This document shows, one piece after another, positions 43,574-52,789 of a stretch of 64,000 nucleotides of DNA. Numbering within the stretch: the stretch's first letter is position 1; the number at the start of each line of letters is the position of its first letter. The translations under genes were made by a program, and so were the position numbers. Below the pieces are notes generated by a model that was given only the letters and a program-made list of their open reading frames with translations, was not told the DNA's origin and searched no databases. Location: assembly GCA_965237485.1 (NCBI GenBank), contig CBDEFQ010000009.1, positions 124,001-188,000 of the forward strand, given 5' to 3'. Source of the stretch: JAAELZ01 sp965237485 (GTDB taxonomy: Bacteria; Pseudomonadota; Gammaproteobacteria; Arenicellales; Poriferihabitantaceae).

Positions 43574-43680
43574 GCGAGGATTTTTGCGTGAGTACAAGGC
43601 AACTAAGCGCACAGAACCGCAGCGTACTCCAGTACGTGAGGATTCGAGCACTTAGTTAACGCCGTAATCGCGAAAAAAGA
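43574..43680. repeat. Long imperfect extragenic palindrome
   Basis: About 105 bp form nested inverted arms (TTTTTGCG ... CGCGAAAAA; AACTAAG ... CTTAGTT) around the centre GTACTCCAGTAC. It lies between the binding-protein gene and the deaminase. The bottom strand (TCCTCACGTACTGGAGTACG, then CTGCGGTTCTGTGCGC) resembles an extragenic palindrome common in marine gammaproteobacteria. It could attenuate readthrough from the binding-protein gene. Confidence 0.5.
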
Positions 43681-43699
43681 CCGTCATTAGCGGTGCAAA

Positions 43700-44800
43700 T
43701 TAGTTGGGAAGTTTGCCTTCTACGCCTTCAACATACCAATCCATACCCAGCAATGAACCGTCGTCTAGGGTAGCACCCGCAGCAACAATTTCTTCACCTG
43801 CTTGGTTACGTACTGGTCCATCAAAAGAATGCATCGATCCGGCAATTAACGCTTCGCGTATTTTATCTGCTTCAGCACGTACATCAGCAGGAACATCATC
43901 ACCATAAGGCGCCATTTCAACCATACCCGTGGCTAAGCCGCCCCAACGATCACCGGTTGCCCAGCTACCATCCATTGCGGCTTTAGCACGCTCTACGTAG
44001 TAACCTTCCCAGTTATCAATAATCGCTGTTAGGTGTGCTTTAGGTGCAAATGCACTCATATCTGAACCTTGACCAAAGCCGTGTACGCCGCGCGATTCGG
44101 CTACTTGCAATGAGGCAGGAGAATCAGTGTGCGTCACGATCATATCAGCGCCTTGGTCGATCAACGCTTTAGCGGCATCGCCTTCTTTGCCTGGGTCATA
44201 CCAAGAGTTTGTCCAGATCACCTTTACGGTTGCATCAGGGCTGTGCTTGCGTAAGGCCAAAGTAAAAGCTCCGATTCCACGCACAACTTCAGGAATAGGG
44301 AACGGCGCTACATAGCCAACCACAGCTGATTTAGTCATCATACCAGCGATGGTGCCTAAAACGGTACGTCCTTCATAAAAGCGTGCTGAATAAGTAGACA
44401 TATTGTCGGCACTTTTGTAGCCAGTAGCGTGCTCAAACTTCACATTAGGAAATTGCTTTGCCACTTTCAAAGTTGGGTTCATATAACCAAAAGAAGTGGT
44501 GAAAATAATTTCATTGCCTGAATTAGCTAACTCGCGGATAACGCGCTCTGCATCCGCTCCTTCCGGCACGCTTTCCACATAAGATGTTTTAACCCCAAGC
44601 TCGCGTTCAATGGCCAGACGGCCTAAGTCATGTTGATATGACCAGCCGTGATCAGAAATAGGCCCGACATACACAAAGCCCACTTTTGAGTCTTCGGCAA
44701 TGCCAGACTCGCCGGTTCCACTTGCAGCCATCGCGTTCATGGCCAATACACTGGCGAAAAATGTGGAAATTAACTTGAGCGTAGTTCTTTTAGTTTTCAT
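43700..44800 (-). CDS. BMP-family ABC transporter substrate-binding protein (purine/nucleoside)
   Basis: 366 residues with a signal peptide (LKLISTFFASVLAMNAMAA; no lipobox, so a free periplasmic protein). The BMP/PnrA fold shows KVGFVYVGPISDHGWSYQHD, IIFTTSFGYMNPTLKVA and VVGYVAPFPIPEVVRGI. Family members bind nucleosides or purines. It is placed in the same direction as two permeases and an ATPase. Upstream (44832-44855) is a hairpin in its leader. Confidence 0.92.
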   Translation of the reverse strand: MKTKRTTLKLISTFFASVLAMNAMAASGTGESGIAEDSKVGFVYVGPISDHGWSYQHDLGRLAIERELGVKTSYVESVPEGADAERVIRELANSGNEIIFTTSFGYMNPTLKVAKQFPNVKFEHATGYKSADNMSTYSARFYEGRTVLGTIAGMMTKSAVVGYVAPFPIPEVVRGIGAFTLALRKHSPDATVKVIWTNSWYDPGKEGDAAKALIDQGADMIVTHTDSPASLQVAESRGVHGFGQGSDMSAFAPKAHLTAIIDNWEGYYVERAKAAMDGSWATGDRWGGLATGMVEMAPYGDDVPADVRAEADKIREALIAGSMHSFDGPVRNQAGEEIVAAGATLDDGSLLGMDWYVEGVEGKLPN

Positions 44801-44831
44801 AATGTTCCTCTAAATCTTGAGGTTGAGATTG

Positions 44832-44855
44832 GTCTCGATGATTAACCATCTAGAC
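44832..44855 (-). promoter_or_regulatory. Leader hairpin before the binding-protein gene
   Basis: Arms GTCT and GATG pair with CATC and AGAC around a 6-nt loop, with one internal mismatch, ~32 nt before the ATG. It may protect the highly needed binding-protein message by blocking decay, a common operon feature. It does not carry the conserved joining segments of the purine riboswitch. Confidence 0.35.
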
Positions 44856-44951
44856 AGGGTTTTACAAACTGTATAAGTCACAAGCGATCCTTATATTTAG
44901 CGTTCGCTTAGGTCATTTTTTACTGCTCTGATGCACAAATTCTAGCAGACT

Positions 44952-45875
44952 TTATGTACTTGGATGAAAGGGTTTGGTCAAACTAGCCGGCGCATTCAAC
45001 TTTATTTTAGCTCGATCACGGGAAATAATAACCAAAACCACGATGGTGGCTAGATAAGGCAACATAGACATAATTTGCGAAGGAATGTCGACGCCCATCG
45101 CTTGTGCGTGCAATTGGACAATGTTTATCCCGCCAAATAAGTACGCGCCCAACAGCACTCGACTGGTGCGCCAAGAAGCAAACACCACTAGGGCTAAAGC
45201 AATCCACCCGCGCCCTGCTGTCATGTTCTCAGCCCATAAGGGTGAGTAGGCCAAGGAAAGATAAGCCCCACCCAAACCCGCCATTGCGCCGCCAAACAAA
45301 ATAGCTAAAAAACGAATGCGGATTACCTTGTAGCCCATAGCATGGGCTGCATCGTGCGAGTCACCGACCGCGCGCAAGATCAAGCCATAATGGGAACGGT
45401 TCATAAACCAAATAACACCGAAGGCCACAGCAAATGATAAGTAAATCAACATGTCTTGGTTAAACAATAACGGCCCAATAAATGGAATGTTAGACAAGAA
45501 CGGCACGGCGAGCTTTGGCAAACCCTCATAGGCAATCCCTACTAGGCTTTGGCCAATTAACGCACTCAGGCCAATACCAAAAATTGTTAACGCCAGACCT
45601 GTTGGTACTTGGCTGGCCTGAAGAACTAACACCAGAAAGGCAAACAAAGACGCCATCAACATGCCCGCAAACATACCGCCAAGCACGCCTAGCGTCGGGC
45701 TGCCTGAAAAATGCCAAACAGCAAAACCTCCAACCGCACCCATTAACATCATACCTTCGAGGCCCAAATTGAGCACACCTGATTTTTCGGTGATTAATTC
45801 ACCGATAGCGGCAAACAACAAAGGTGTCGCTGCGGTGACCAGCGTTAGCAAGATTGGTAGGATTAAATCTGTCAT
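44952..45875 (-). CDS. Purine/nucleoside ABC transporter permease (COG1079 type)
   Basis: 307 residues, about eight transmembrane helices. The motif ITEKSGVLNLGLEGMMLMGAV and the inner-membrane loop AVGDSHDAAHAMGYKV, then GGAMAGLGGAYLSL, are those of the second permease in BMP-type nucleoside importers (YufQ/NupQ). It starts 4 bp after the first permease gene. Confidence 0.92.
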   Translation of the reverse strand: MTDLILPILLTLVTAATPLLFAAIGELITEKSGVLNLGLEGMMLMGAVGGFAVWHFSGSPTLGVLGGMFAGMLMASLFAFLVLVLQASQVPTGLALTIFGIGLSALIGQSLVGIAYEGLPKLAVPFLSNIPFIGPLLFNQDMLIYLSFAVAFGVIWFMNRSHYGLILRAVGDSHDAAHAMGYKVIRIRFLAILFGGAMAGLGGAYLSLAYSPLWAENMTAGRGWIALALVVFASWRTSRVLLGAYLFGGINIVQLHAQAMGVDIPSQIMSMLPYLATIVVLVIISRDRAKIKLNAPASLTKPFHPST

Positions 45876-45879
45876 TACT

Positions 45880-46944
45880 TCACCCAGCCTTAATATTTAA
45901 TTTTAGACGGTAGTGAATAAACACATCACAAGCCAAAATAAAAAATAGCAGCATACCCTGAAAAACCCCGGTTACCGCTAGGGGTAGATTAAGCCTGATC
46001 TGCGCGGTTTCACCGCCTAGATAAGACAGTGCTAATAATAAGCCCGCAAATAATGCACCGACCGGATGCAAACGGCCCACATACGCCACGATAATGGCAG
46101 CGAAACCATAGCCTGGAGAAATATTCGGTAATATTTGCCCGATTGGCCCAGTCAGCTCAATAACACCAGCCAAGCCCGCCGCACCACCACCTATTAGCAA
46201 AGTGATCCAGATTAATTTGTTGTGGCTAAAACCCGCATGGGTGCCCGCGTCTGGCGCGTCGCCAACCACTTTAATCTGATAACCCAGTAAGCTTTTAGAT
46301 AGCAACATCCAACCTGCCACCACCGCCAAAATTGCAATTAATGCACCTAAATGTAATCGAGTTCCATCGAACAATATAGGCAGCATGGCAGAATCGGAAA
46401 AAATTCGTGATTCAGGAAAGTTAAAACCATCTGGGTCTTTAAACGGGCCATGCACCAATAGACTTAGCACGAGACTCGCAACATAAGTCAACATCAGACT
46501 GGTTAGAATCTCGTTGGCATTAAATTTTGTACGTAAAAATGCCACAATTGCTGCCCACAACATGCCTCCGATTACGCCACAAATCAGAATAAGCGGCAAA
46601 ATATAAAATCCTGTTTTCTCGTAAAAGAACAAGGCGGCAGCACCGCCAAATACTCCGCCCATTAACAATTGACCTTCCGCACCAATGTTCCAAACGCCCG
46701 CCCTAAAGCCCAGCGATAAGGCCACACCGATTAAAATTAACGGAGTGGCTTTAACCCACAACTCGCCCAAGCCGTAGCGCGTTGATATAGGGTCAACAAA
46801 GAAAGCTTTAAGTGCAGCCGCTGGCGACACACCCAAAACGGCGAACAGAATAATGCCCGCGACCAATGTTAACGCAAGCGCCAATATCGGGGAGCAATAC
46901 ACCATCGTTTTAGAAGGGGCTGGGCGCTTGATTAGACTTAACAT
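45880..46944 (-). CDS. Purine/nucleoside ABC transporter permease (COG4603 type)
   Basis: 354 residues with roughly ten transmembrane helices. WVKATPLILIGVALSLGFRAGVWNIGAEGQLLMGGVFG and VVGDAPDAGTHAGFSHNKLI are the conserved blocks of the first permease (YufP/NupP type). It forms a heterodimer with the downstream permease. 14 bp after the ATPase gene. Confidence 0.92.
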   Translation of the reverse strand: MLSLIKRPAPSKTMVYCSPILALALTLVAGIILFAVLGVSPAAALKAFFVDPISTRYGLGELWVKATPLILIGVALSLGFRAGVWNIGAEGQLLMGGVFGGAAALFFYEKTGFYILPLILICGVIGGMLWAAIVAFLRTKFNANEILTSLMLTYVASLVLSLLVHGPFKDPDGFNFPESRIFSDSAMLPILFDGTRLHLGALIAILAVVAGWMLLSKSLLGYQIKVVGDAPDAGTHAGFSHNKLIWITLLIGGGAAGLAGVIELTGPIGQILPNISPGYGFAAIIVAYVGRLHPVGALFAGLLLALSYLGGETAQIRLNLPLAVTGVFQGMLLFFILACDVFIHYRLKLNIKAG

Positions 46945-46958
46945 AAATAGGCCTTTAG

Positions 46959-48482
46959 CTAAGTTGTTTGTTGAACTCCGGCCATCAGCAAGCCCATTTG
47001 CTCGTAGCTGACTTCTTGTGCGGGGTAAAATTCAGACAGTTCACCCGCACATATTGCGCCGATACGGTCTGATATTTCTATCAATTCATCTAAGTCCTGA
47101 GAAATCACCAACACCGCCGCACCCTTTTTAGCACGGCCTTTTAATGATTCACGAATATGCTGCGCAGCGCCTGCATCGACACCCCAAGTGGGCTGCGAAG
47201 CCACTAATACCTCTGGGTTTTGTATTAGCTCACGACCGACTATATATTTTTGTAAATTGCCTCCAGATAAACTATTTGCAGGTGACCCAATGCCGGTTGT
47301 TTTTACATCGAAATCGTTGATTATTTGTTCAGTATAACGACGGCTCTTAGCGTAATCTAACCAGCCTTTATTTACTAAGCCTAAGCACTGAAAAGCAGTA
47401 AGCAAGGTGTTGTCAAGCAAGCTCATGCTAGGTACTGAGCCGTGCCCTAAACGCTTTTCTGGAACACTTGCCATGCCTAACATTCGACGTTCATTTGGCC
47501 CCAACACACCTACGTCATGACCGTCAATTTGTATCATTGCCGCTTCGGCACATCTACTTTCGCCATTGATTGCTTGCAGCAGTTCGTCTTGCCCATTGCC
47601 GGCGACACCCGCAATGCCTACGATTTCACCCGCGCGCACATCAAGTGAGATTGATCTTAGCGGCATACCCAACTCATCGGGTGCAGGCATGCTGAGTTGA
47701 TTTAGTGCTAAACGCACATCACCAACTGCGCCCCCTTCACGCGCAGTGGGCGCTTTTAACTCTTCTCCCATCATTAAAGCCGCCATGGTTTTGGGGCTCT
47801 CTTGTGCGACATCAACGCAGGCAACTCTTTGGCCGTTGCGCAACACTGTCGCGCGATGACAAATCGCTTTAATTTCGTCTAGCTTGTGGGAAATATACAA
47901 AATAGATAACCCTTCACCGGACAAGCGTTGCAAGGTTTCAAACAGCTTCTCTACTTCCTGTGGGGTGAGCACCGAGGTGGGTTCATCCATCACCAACAAT
48001 TTAGGCTTTTGCAACAAGCAACGTATAATTTCTATACGCTGGCGCTCACCTACTGACAAACTATACACATATCGGTGCGGGTCCAGTGGCAAGCCATAAC
48101 GCTCTGACAAGGTGATAATCTCTTCGCTCAGTGCTTCCATGTCACCCTTGTATCCAATACCCAAAGAGATATTTTCGACAACAGTCAACGAGTCAAACAG
48201 AGAGAAATGTTGGAACACCATCGCGACACCTAAGCCTCGGGCCATCGCTGGGCTAACGATATCAACACTTTGACCTTCAAACAAAATCTCCCCCGCATCG
48301 GGCTTGAGTATGCCATAGATCATTTTGACCAATGTGGATTTACCTGCGCCGTTTTCTCCCAGTAAGGCATGAATTTCACCCGGTTGGATAACCAAATCTA
48401 TGTCATCATTGGCGAGGCATCCAGGATATTCCTTTCGCATTGCACGTAATTCAAGTAAATTGGTTTGGGCGGTTTTAGTCAT
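46959..48482 (-). CDS. Purine/nucleoside ABC transporter ATPase, two fused domains
   Basis: 507 residues with tandem ATPase domains. The first is complete: GENGAGKST, LSVGERQRIEI, LLVMDEPTSVLTP. The second has a degenerate Walker A (GVAGNGQDE) but a signature LSGGNLQKYIVGREL, as is usual for sugar- and nucleoside-type RbsA-like ATPases. First gene of the importer operon; its 5' region diverges from the 8-oxoguanine deaminase gene. Confidence 0.92.
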   Translation of the reverse strand: MTKTAQTNLLELRAMRKEYPGCLANDDIDLVIQPGEIHALLGENGAGKSTLVKMIYGILKPDAGEILFEGQSVDIVSPAMARGLGVAMVFQHFSLFDSLTVVENISLGIGYKGDMEALSEEIITLSERYGLPLDPHRYVYSLSVGERQRIEIIRCLLQKPKLLVMDEPTSVLTPQEVEKLFETLQRLSGEGLSILYISHKLDEIKAICHRATVLRNGQRVACVDVAQESPKTMAALMMGEELKAPTAREGGAVGDVRLALNQLSMPAPDELGMPLRSISLDVRAGEIVGIAGVAGNGQDELLQAINGESRCAEAAMIQIDGHDVGVLGPNERRMLGMASVPEKRLGHGSVPSMSLLDNTLLTAFQCLGLVNKGWLDYAKSRRYTEQIINDFDVKTTGIGSPANSLSGGNLQKYIVGRELIQNPEVLVASQPTWGVDAGAAQHIRESLKGRAKKGAAVLVISQDLDELIEISDRIGAICAGELSEFYPAQEVSYEQMGLLMAGVQQTT

Positions 48483-48566
48483 CTATTTTGGCAGTCTGCC
48501 AAGCATTCGAATTCTTCAATTCTATTCTAAAATCTTTAGTGGTACTTAAAAACCGTAATGTTTAAA

Positions 48567-48729
48567 CCTAGATAAATCAGTTAAAACACGAAAGTCCATG
48601 CAAGCTCTTGATGCACCTAGCAAAATCAAAAAAAACCTTATCACCAATAAGGTGACCGCGACTTTTTTGATTTCACTATGCACTTCAATTGCTTACATGT
48701 CTTTTCCGCGTTTAACTGATTTATCTAGG
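48567..48729. repeat. 163-bp MITE with IS1380-like ends, copy B
   Basis: Inverse-orientation copy of the element at 3913-4075, with only a handful of mismatches. Termini CCTAGATAAATCAGTT and complement; flanked by TTAAA on both sides (48562-48566 and 48730-48734), a 5-bp duplication. It lies between the divergent importer and deaminase genes, where it may influence both promoters. The rest of this 424-bp gap has a GAAGGAGAT at ~48868 but no gene. Confidence 0.85.
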
Positions 48730-48906
48730 TTAAATGTACATCACGCATTTCAATCGAAATTGAACCATACCACCGGTCGCTTTGCTGCATGAATAACTAA
48801 TATTCGCTCACCCGTTGCTGAAAACGCATCGCTTTAAAGTGTACGCCGAATTGAGCTATATTGAGAAGGAGATATTTACCAAATAATCTAAAAAACTAAA
48901 CACTTT

Positions 48907-50256
48907 ATGCGGATCTGGATACAGCACCCTCAAGCGATTTACACTGCCAATACGGAAGACGCAGACAACGGCATTGTGGTTGAACAAAACCACATTGTCG
49001 AGTTAGTCGCTGACGGTAAAACACCTTCCTTAAACTACCACCAAACCTTCGACGCTTCAGCGCACGTTATTACACCCGGACTGGTCAACAGCCACCACCA
49101 TTTTTATCAAACGCTGACCCGCGCGCAGCCAGCAGCCTTAAATAAAAAACTATTCCCATGGCTGCAAAGTTTATATCCGATCTGGGCAGGGCTTACCGAC
49201 GAGATGATTCAGGTTTCTACGCGCCTTGCCGCCGCTGAATTATTATTGTCGGGCTGCACCACTACATCAGATCATCATTACCTATATACACCTGCCGCTC
49301 GACAGGCCTTAGATTGTCAGGTAGACGCTATACACGCAACGGGTATTCGCGCCACCTTAACCAGAGGATCGATGAGTCTCGGTGAAGATCAAGGCGGTTT
49401 ACCGCCGCGCAACACCGTGCAGTCCGAAGAAACCATTTTAGAAGACTGCAATCGGGTAATAAACGAATACCACGATTCAAAAGATGGCAGCATGCTACAG
49501 ATTGCTCTCGCACCCTGCTCCCCCTTTAGCGTAAGCGAAGCATTGATGAAGGAAACTGCAGTGCTTGCGCGCGCTAAGGGCGTAAGGGTGCACACCCATT
49601 TGGCTGAAACACATGACGAAACAGTATTTTGTTTAAAACAATTTAACGACAGGCCAGTTGATTATCTTGACAGGGTTGGTTGGCTTAGTAACGACGTTTG
49701 GCTAGCCCATGGCATTCATTTTAACGATGACGAGATTAAACGCCTGGGCGAAGCAAAAGTAGGGATAGTCCATTGCCCAAGCTCTAATATGCTACTCAGT
49801 TCGGGCTTATGTCAAACACTTGATTTAGAAAAATCAGGTTGCCCTATTGGAATCGGAGTTGATGGTTCAGCGTCAAATGATGGTTCCAATCTCGTTCAAG
49901 AAGTGCGCCAAGCCTTTTTATTGCAACGCCTAAACTACGATGCAGACAAAATTACGCATCACAAGGCTTTGTATTGGGGCACCAAAGGCTCAGCACAATG
50001 CTTAGGACGCGAAGACATTGGCGAAATTGCCGTTGGAAAATGCGCTGACTTGGCACTTTTTAAACTAGATGAGCCAAGATTTAGCGGGGCTGGAGATGCA
50101 TTGGCTGCACTTATTTTGTGCGGAGCGCACCAAGCAGATTACGTTATGGTAAACGGTACATGGGCAGTTGAGAAGGCAAGGCTTACGCAAGTAGACATTG
50201 CTCAACTAACTGCGCAGCACGCCGCGGTTTCAAAGCAGCTGCTACAGGCCACATAG
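48907..50256 (+). CDS. 8-oxoguanine deaminase (amidohydrolase family)
   Basis: A 449-residue metal-dependent amidohydrolase. The first metal motif is PGLVNSHHHFYQTLTRAQ, followed by FPWLQSLYPIW, the middle ligands THLAETHDE and LAHGIHFNDDE, and the final Asp in GVDGSASNDGSNL. This combination marks the 8-oxoguanine deaminase/hydroxydechloroatrazine-like group, converting 8-oxoguanine to urate. The purine importer and XdhC next to it support a purine role. ATG 48907 has only a weak ribosome site. Confidence 0.85.
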   Translation: MRIWIQHPQAIYTANTEDADNGIVVEQNHIVELVADGKTPSLNYHQTFDASAHVITPGLVNSHHHFYQTLTRAQPAALNKKLFPWLQSLYPIWAGLTDEMIQVSTRLAAAELLLSGCTTTSDHHYLYTPAARQALDCQVDAIHATGIRATLTRGSMSLGEDQGGLPPRNTVQSEETILEDCNRVINEYHDSKDGSMLQIALAPCSPFSVSEALMKETAVLARAKGVRVHTHLAETHDETVFCLKQFNDRPVDYLDRVGWLSNDVWLAHGIHFNDDEIKRLGEAKVGIVHCPSSNMLLSSGLCQTLDLEKSGCPIGIGVDGSASNDGSNLVQEVRQAFLLQRLNYDADKITHHKALYWGTKGSAQCLGREDIGEIAVGKCADLALFKLDEPRFSGAGDALAALILCGAHQADYVMVNGTWAVEKARLTQVDIAQLTAQHAAVSKQLLQAT

Positions 50257-50278
50257 CTAGACCTTATCCGCGTAATAC

Positions 50279-51454
50279 GGGCTCGTCGGTTAATACAATT
50301 TCAAACAGGGGTTTCGCCGAAGTCGCTTTTAGTTTGCTCAGCAACGCGTTTTTTGTGCAATAAACCGTCTATTAGCAGCCATTTTGCCACCAATAGACGG
50401 ATCTATCCCTAGGCCGGCACCAATTCAACTCGTTCAACTCCCAATGCCATTAATCGCTTAAGGTTAAAACATAAGCCCCTGATTCCAACTTGGAACTGGA
50501 CTTTAGCCAACCCTTTATAACGAACTCGCTTATTGCGATGAGCAAACACTCGCTCATATGGTGAACGAATTTTGCTAATCCAACGGTCTTTGTCTCTATT
50601 CTTGCCATGCATATTGTTCTTCTTGATTGTTGCATCATGGCAACCGTTGCGCCTGAGCGTGGTTTTGGCCGGGCTCACGCAATAACCCTTGTCCGCATAA
50701 ACAGCGCCCGACTTAGGGCAAACATGCTTCAAGCCGCTTGCATCCGTTACCTCAGCCGAGGTGGCCGCTATTTTATTGATCAAGCCACTTTGCATATCCA
50801 CTGATGCATGCTCTTTGTAACCATACCAATATTTGCTATTTCCCTTGCACCCAAACCGTGCTTGCTTGTCCGCCGCAACTTTATCAACTGTCTTATTGTT
50901 GAACTCCTCTAATCCCATCTTTATCGCCTTATCTCTATCATCCCAAGTGGTTAGCTTACTGACCAACTGGCTGGCATCGACAAATGTGAATACTTCTCGT
51001 ACTAAGCCCATTGAAACTAACCCGCTCCGAACACGATCAAATAAATTCATCATACCCCTGGTTCCAATGCGTGAGCGAAAATCACCAAAGTAACTATGAT
51101 CAGGAGTGCTCTGTTCCAGTCCTGAATCACAAAACCACTTAGCGGCCAGATTCTCTGATAAGTATCGCTCCATTTCTCTATCACTTAAATCTTCCATGAA
51201 CTGAAGCACCAAGGCACGTAAGCCGAACTCAACACCTCGGCCTTTAGGGCCACGGGTGGCATATATTTTAGAGAAGGGTTTACTCAATGCACCAAAACAT
51301 AATAGCTCATCGAGTTTACGGTAGGGATGTTCAGAGCTAACCAGAGAATCTAAGGTTAGGAACAGTTGGCTTTGATGACGTTTGCTCAAAATTGCAGGCT
51401 GACTAGAATCAGCCCATATTATCTCACGTATTCTATTAATTATCCGACAAGCCC
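50279..51454 (-). mobile_element. IS5/IS1182-type element with target duplication
   Basis: A 1176-bp element with imperfect terminal inverted repeats (GGGCTCGTCGGTTAAT left; GGGCTTGTCGGATAAT read from the right). It is flanked by AATAC on both sides (50274-50278, 51455-51459). Clean ends and duplication indicate a recent insertion, between the 8-oxoguanine deaminase gene and xdhC. Confidence 0.88.
50409..51389 (-). CDS. IS5/IS1182-type transposase
   Basis: 326 residues from TTG 51389 (SKRHQSQLFLTLDSLVSSEH). The frame is open further upstream but that part lies outside the IS. An N-terminal DUF772-like region (YRKLDELLCFGALSKPF ... EMERYLSENLAAKWFC) is followed by the DDE core: FVDASQLV, GAVYADKGYCVS and RSPYERVFAHRNKR (Glu). 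Catalytic residues are present and no frameshift is seen. Start codon is uncertain. Confidence 0.85.
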   Translation of the reverse strand: MSKRHQSQLFLTLDSLVSSEHPYRKLDELLCFGALSKPFSKIYATRGPKGRGVEFGLRALVLQFMEDLSDREMERYLSENLAAKWFCDSGLEQSTPDHSYFGDFRSRIGTRGMMNLFDRVRSGLVSMGLVREVFTFVDASQLVSKLTTWDDRDKAIKMGLEEFNNKTVDKVAADKQARFGCKGNSKYWYGYKEHASVDMQSGLINKIAATSAEVTDASGLKHVCPKSGAVYADKGYCVSPAKTTLRRNGCHDATIKKNNMHGKNRDKDRWISKIRSPYERVFAHRNKRVRYKGLAKVQFQVGIRGLCFNLKRLMALGVERVELVPA

Positions 51455-51515
51455 AATACCTATAACTCATGTTAGTTATGGAATATACTGCGCTAAGATA
51501 AAATTCCCAGCTAAC

Positions 51516-52337
51516 ATGAATTGGCCGCAAGCTATTATTGATCTGCATTCGCTAGGAGAGTGCTATTGTTTAGTTACTGTACTTAGCACCAAAGGATCAA
51601 GCCCCCGAGACACCGGCACCAAAATGGTGGTAAGTGAAGACGATACCTTTGATACCATCGGCGGCGGCTCACTAGAATTCATTGCCACCCATATTGGACG
51701 GACACTTCTCTCAACTCCAGATAGCAAACAATACGTACAAACATTTAATTTGGGCAAGGATCTCAAACAGTGTTGCGGCGGTGTAGTCACTTTATTATTT
51801 GAGAGCTTTGACCACAACAAGCTGGATTTGGTGGTGTTTGGCGCGGGCCACATAGGCCGTGAGCTGATCCCTATTATGTCTAAATTAGATTTTCGTATCG
51901 ACTGGTTTGATTCAAGAGAAAATATCTTCCCAGACGAATTACCACTTAATGTTCGAGCCCATACATTAAAGCAACTTGAGGTGGAAGTAGATTCTTGCCC
52001 GGCCAATGCCTTTTACTTAATTATGACGCACGATCATGCAGTCGACCAAGCCTTGTGCGAAGCCATTCTTAGCCGTGAAGATGCCCAATTTTGCGGACTA
52101 ATTGGCTCCAATTCGAAAAAAATTAAATTCGATAAAAGACTAAAGCGAAAAGGTTTTACGAAAAGTGAGATTGCTAGCATTACCTGCCCAATCGGCTTAC
52201 CGATGGTTAAAGGTAAAAAGCCCGCAGAAATCGCCATCTCCGTTGCAGCACAACTGTTGGCATTGAAAAATACGCAACAAGATCAAGAACCCATTACAAA
52301 AAATAAGTCTAAACTAACGGCTACTAAAGCAGCTTAG
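51516..52337 (+). CDS. xdhC: XdhC, molybdenum-cofactor insertion protein for xanthine dehydrogenase
   Basis: 273 residues from ATG 51516 (a longer upstream frame reads through the IS). XdhC_CoxI N-terminal part: CYCLVTVLSTKGSSPRDTGTKMVV and GGGSLE; then a Rossmann part LDLVVFGAGHIGRELIPI and FCGLIGSNSKKIKF. The chaperone binds sulfurated molybdenum cofactor for xanthine dehydrogenase. xdhA and xdhB are not in the window, which is unusual as xdhABC are usually contiguous. Confidence 0.92.
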   Translation: MNWPQAIIDLHSLGECYCLVTVLSTKGSSPRDTGTKMVVSEDDTFDTIGGGSLEFIATHIGRTLLSTPDSKQYVQTFNLGKDLKQCCGGVVTLLFESFDHNKLDLVVFGAGHIGRELIPIMSKLDFRIDWFDSRENIFPDELPLNVRAHTLKQLEVEVDSCPANAFYLIMTHDHAVDQALCEAILSREDAQFCGLIGSNSKKIKFDKRLKRKGFTKSEIASITCPIGLPMVKGKKPAEIAISVAAQLLALKNTQQDQEPITKNKSKLTATKAA

Positions 52338-52347
52338 TGATAACGAC

Positions 52348-52662
52348 ATGAACAAACAAACAGAAGTAGAAATTCAAGCGGCCGCCTTTCGTGGTTTAGT
52401 TAAGCACCTACAAAAACGTACAGACGTGCAAAACATTGAGCTAATGAATTTGGCTGGATTTTGCCGCAATTGCCTTAGTAAATGGGTAAAAACGGCAAGC
52501 GACCAACAAGAAGGTGGCATGGGATATGAGGAAGCGCTAAAGATGGTTTATGGTATGTCTTATAGCGACTGGAAAGAAAAGTATCAGACCCCGGCCACTG
52601 CACAGCAGATATCACAACATAAAGCGGGGCAGGCTGGACACGCAGATACTGAAGAATTATAA
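52348..52662 (+). CDS. DUF1244 protein
   Basis: A 104-residue helical protein: AFRGLVKHLQKRTDVQNIELMNLAGFCRNCLSKW and YGMSYSDWKEKYQTPA. This is the DUF1244 (SMc04008-like) family, of unknown function but commonly near purine or XdhC genes in proteobacteria. The CRNC cysteine pair may bind metal. 10 bp after xdhC, so likely co-transcribed. Confidence 0.85.
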   Translation: MNKQTEVEIQAAAFRGLVKHLQKRTDVQNIELMNLAGFCRNCLSKWVKTASDQQEGGMGYEEALKMVYGMSYSDWKEKYQTPATAQQISQHKAGQAGHADTEEL

Positions 52663-52789
52663 GTATCTGTTCAATTAAAGTGGCTCTTCATTCAATAAAT
52701 ATGCAAGCAAAAGTAATCTTTTTATAGTGTTCGATAAAAAGGATAGAATAGAATAGCTGCAATTCCTTGGCCTAAGCGCCTTTCGTGAA

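Noticed and set aside
44801..44951. Purine riboswitch ahead of the nucleoside binding-protein gene
   Set aside because: There is a hairpin, but no three-way junction with the conserved loops and joining regions of that class.
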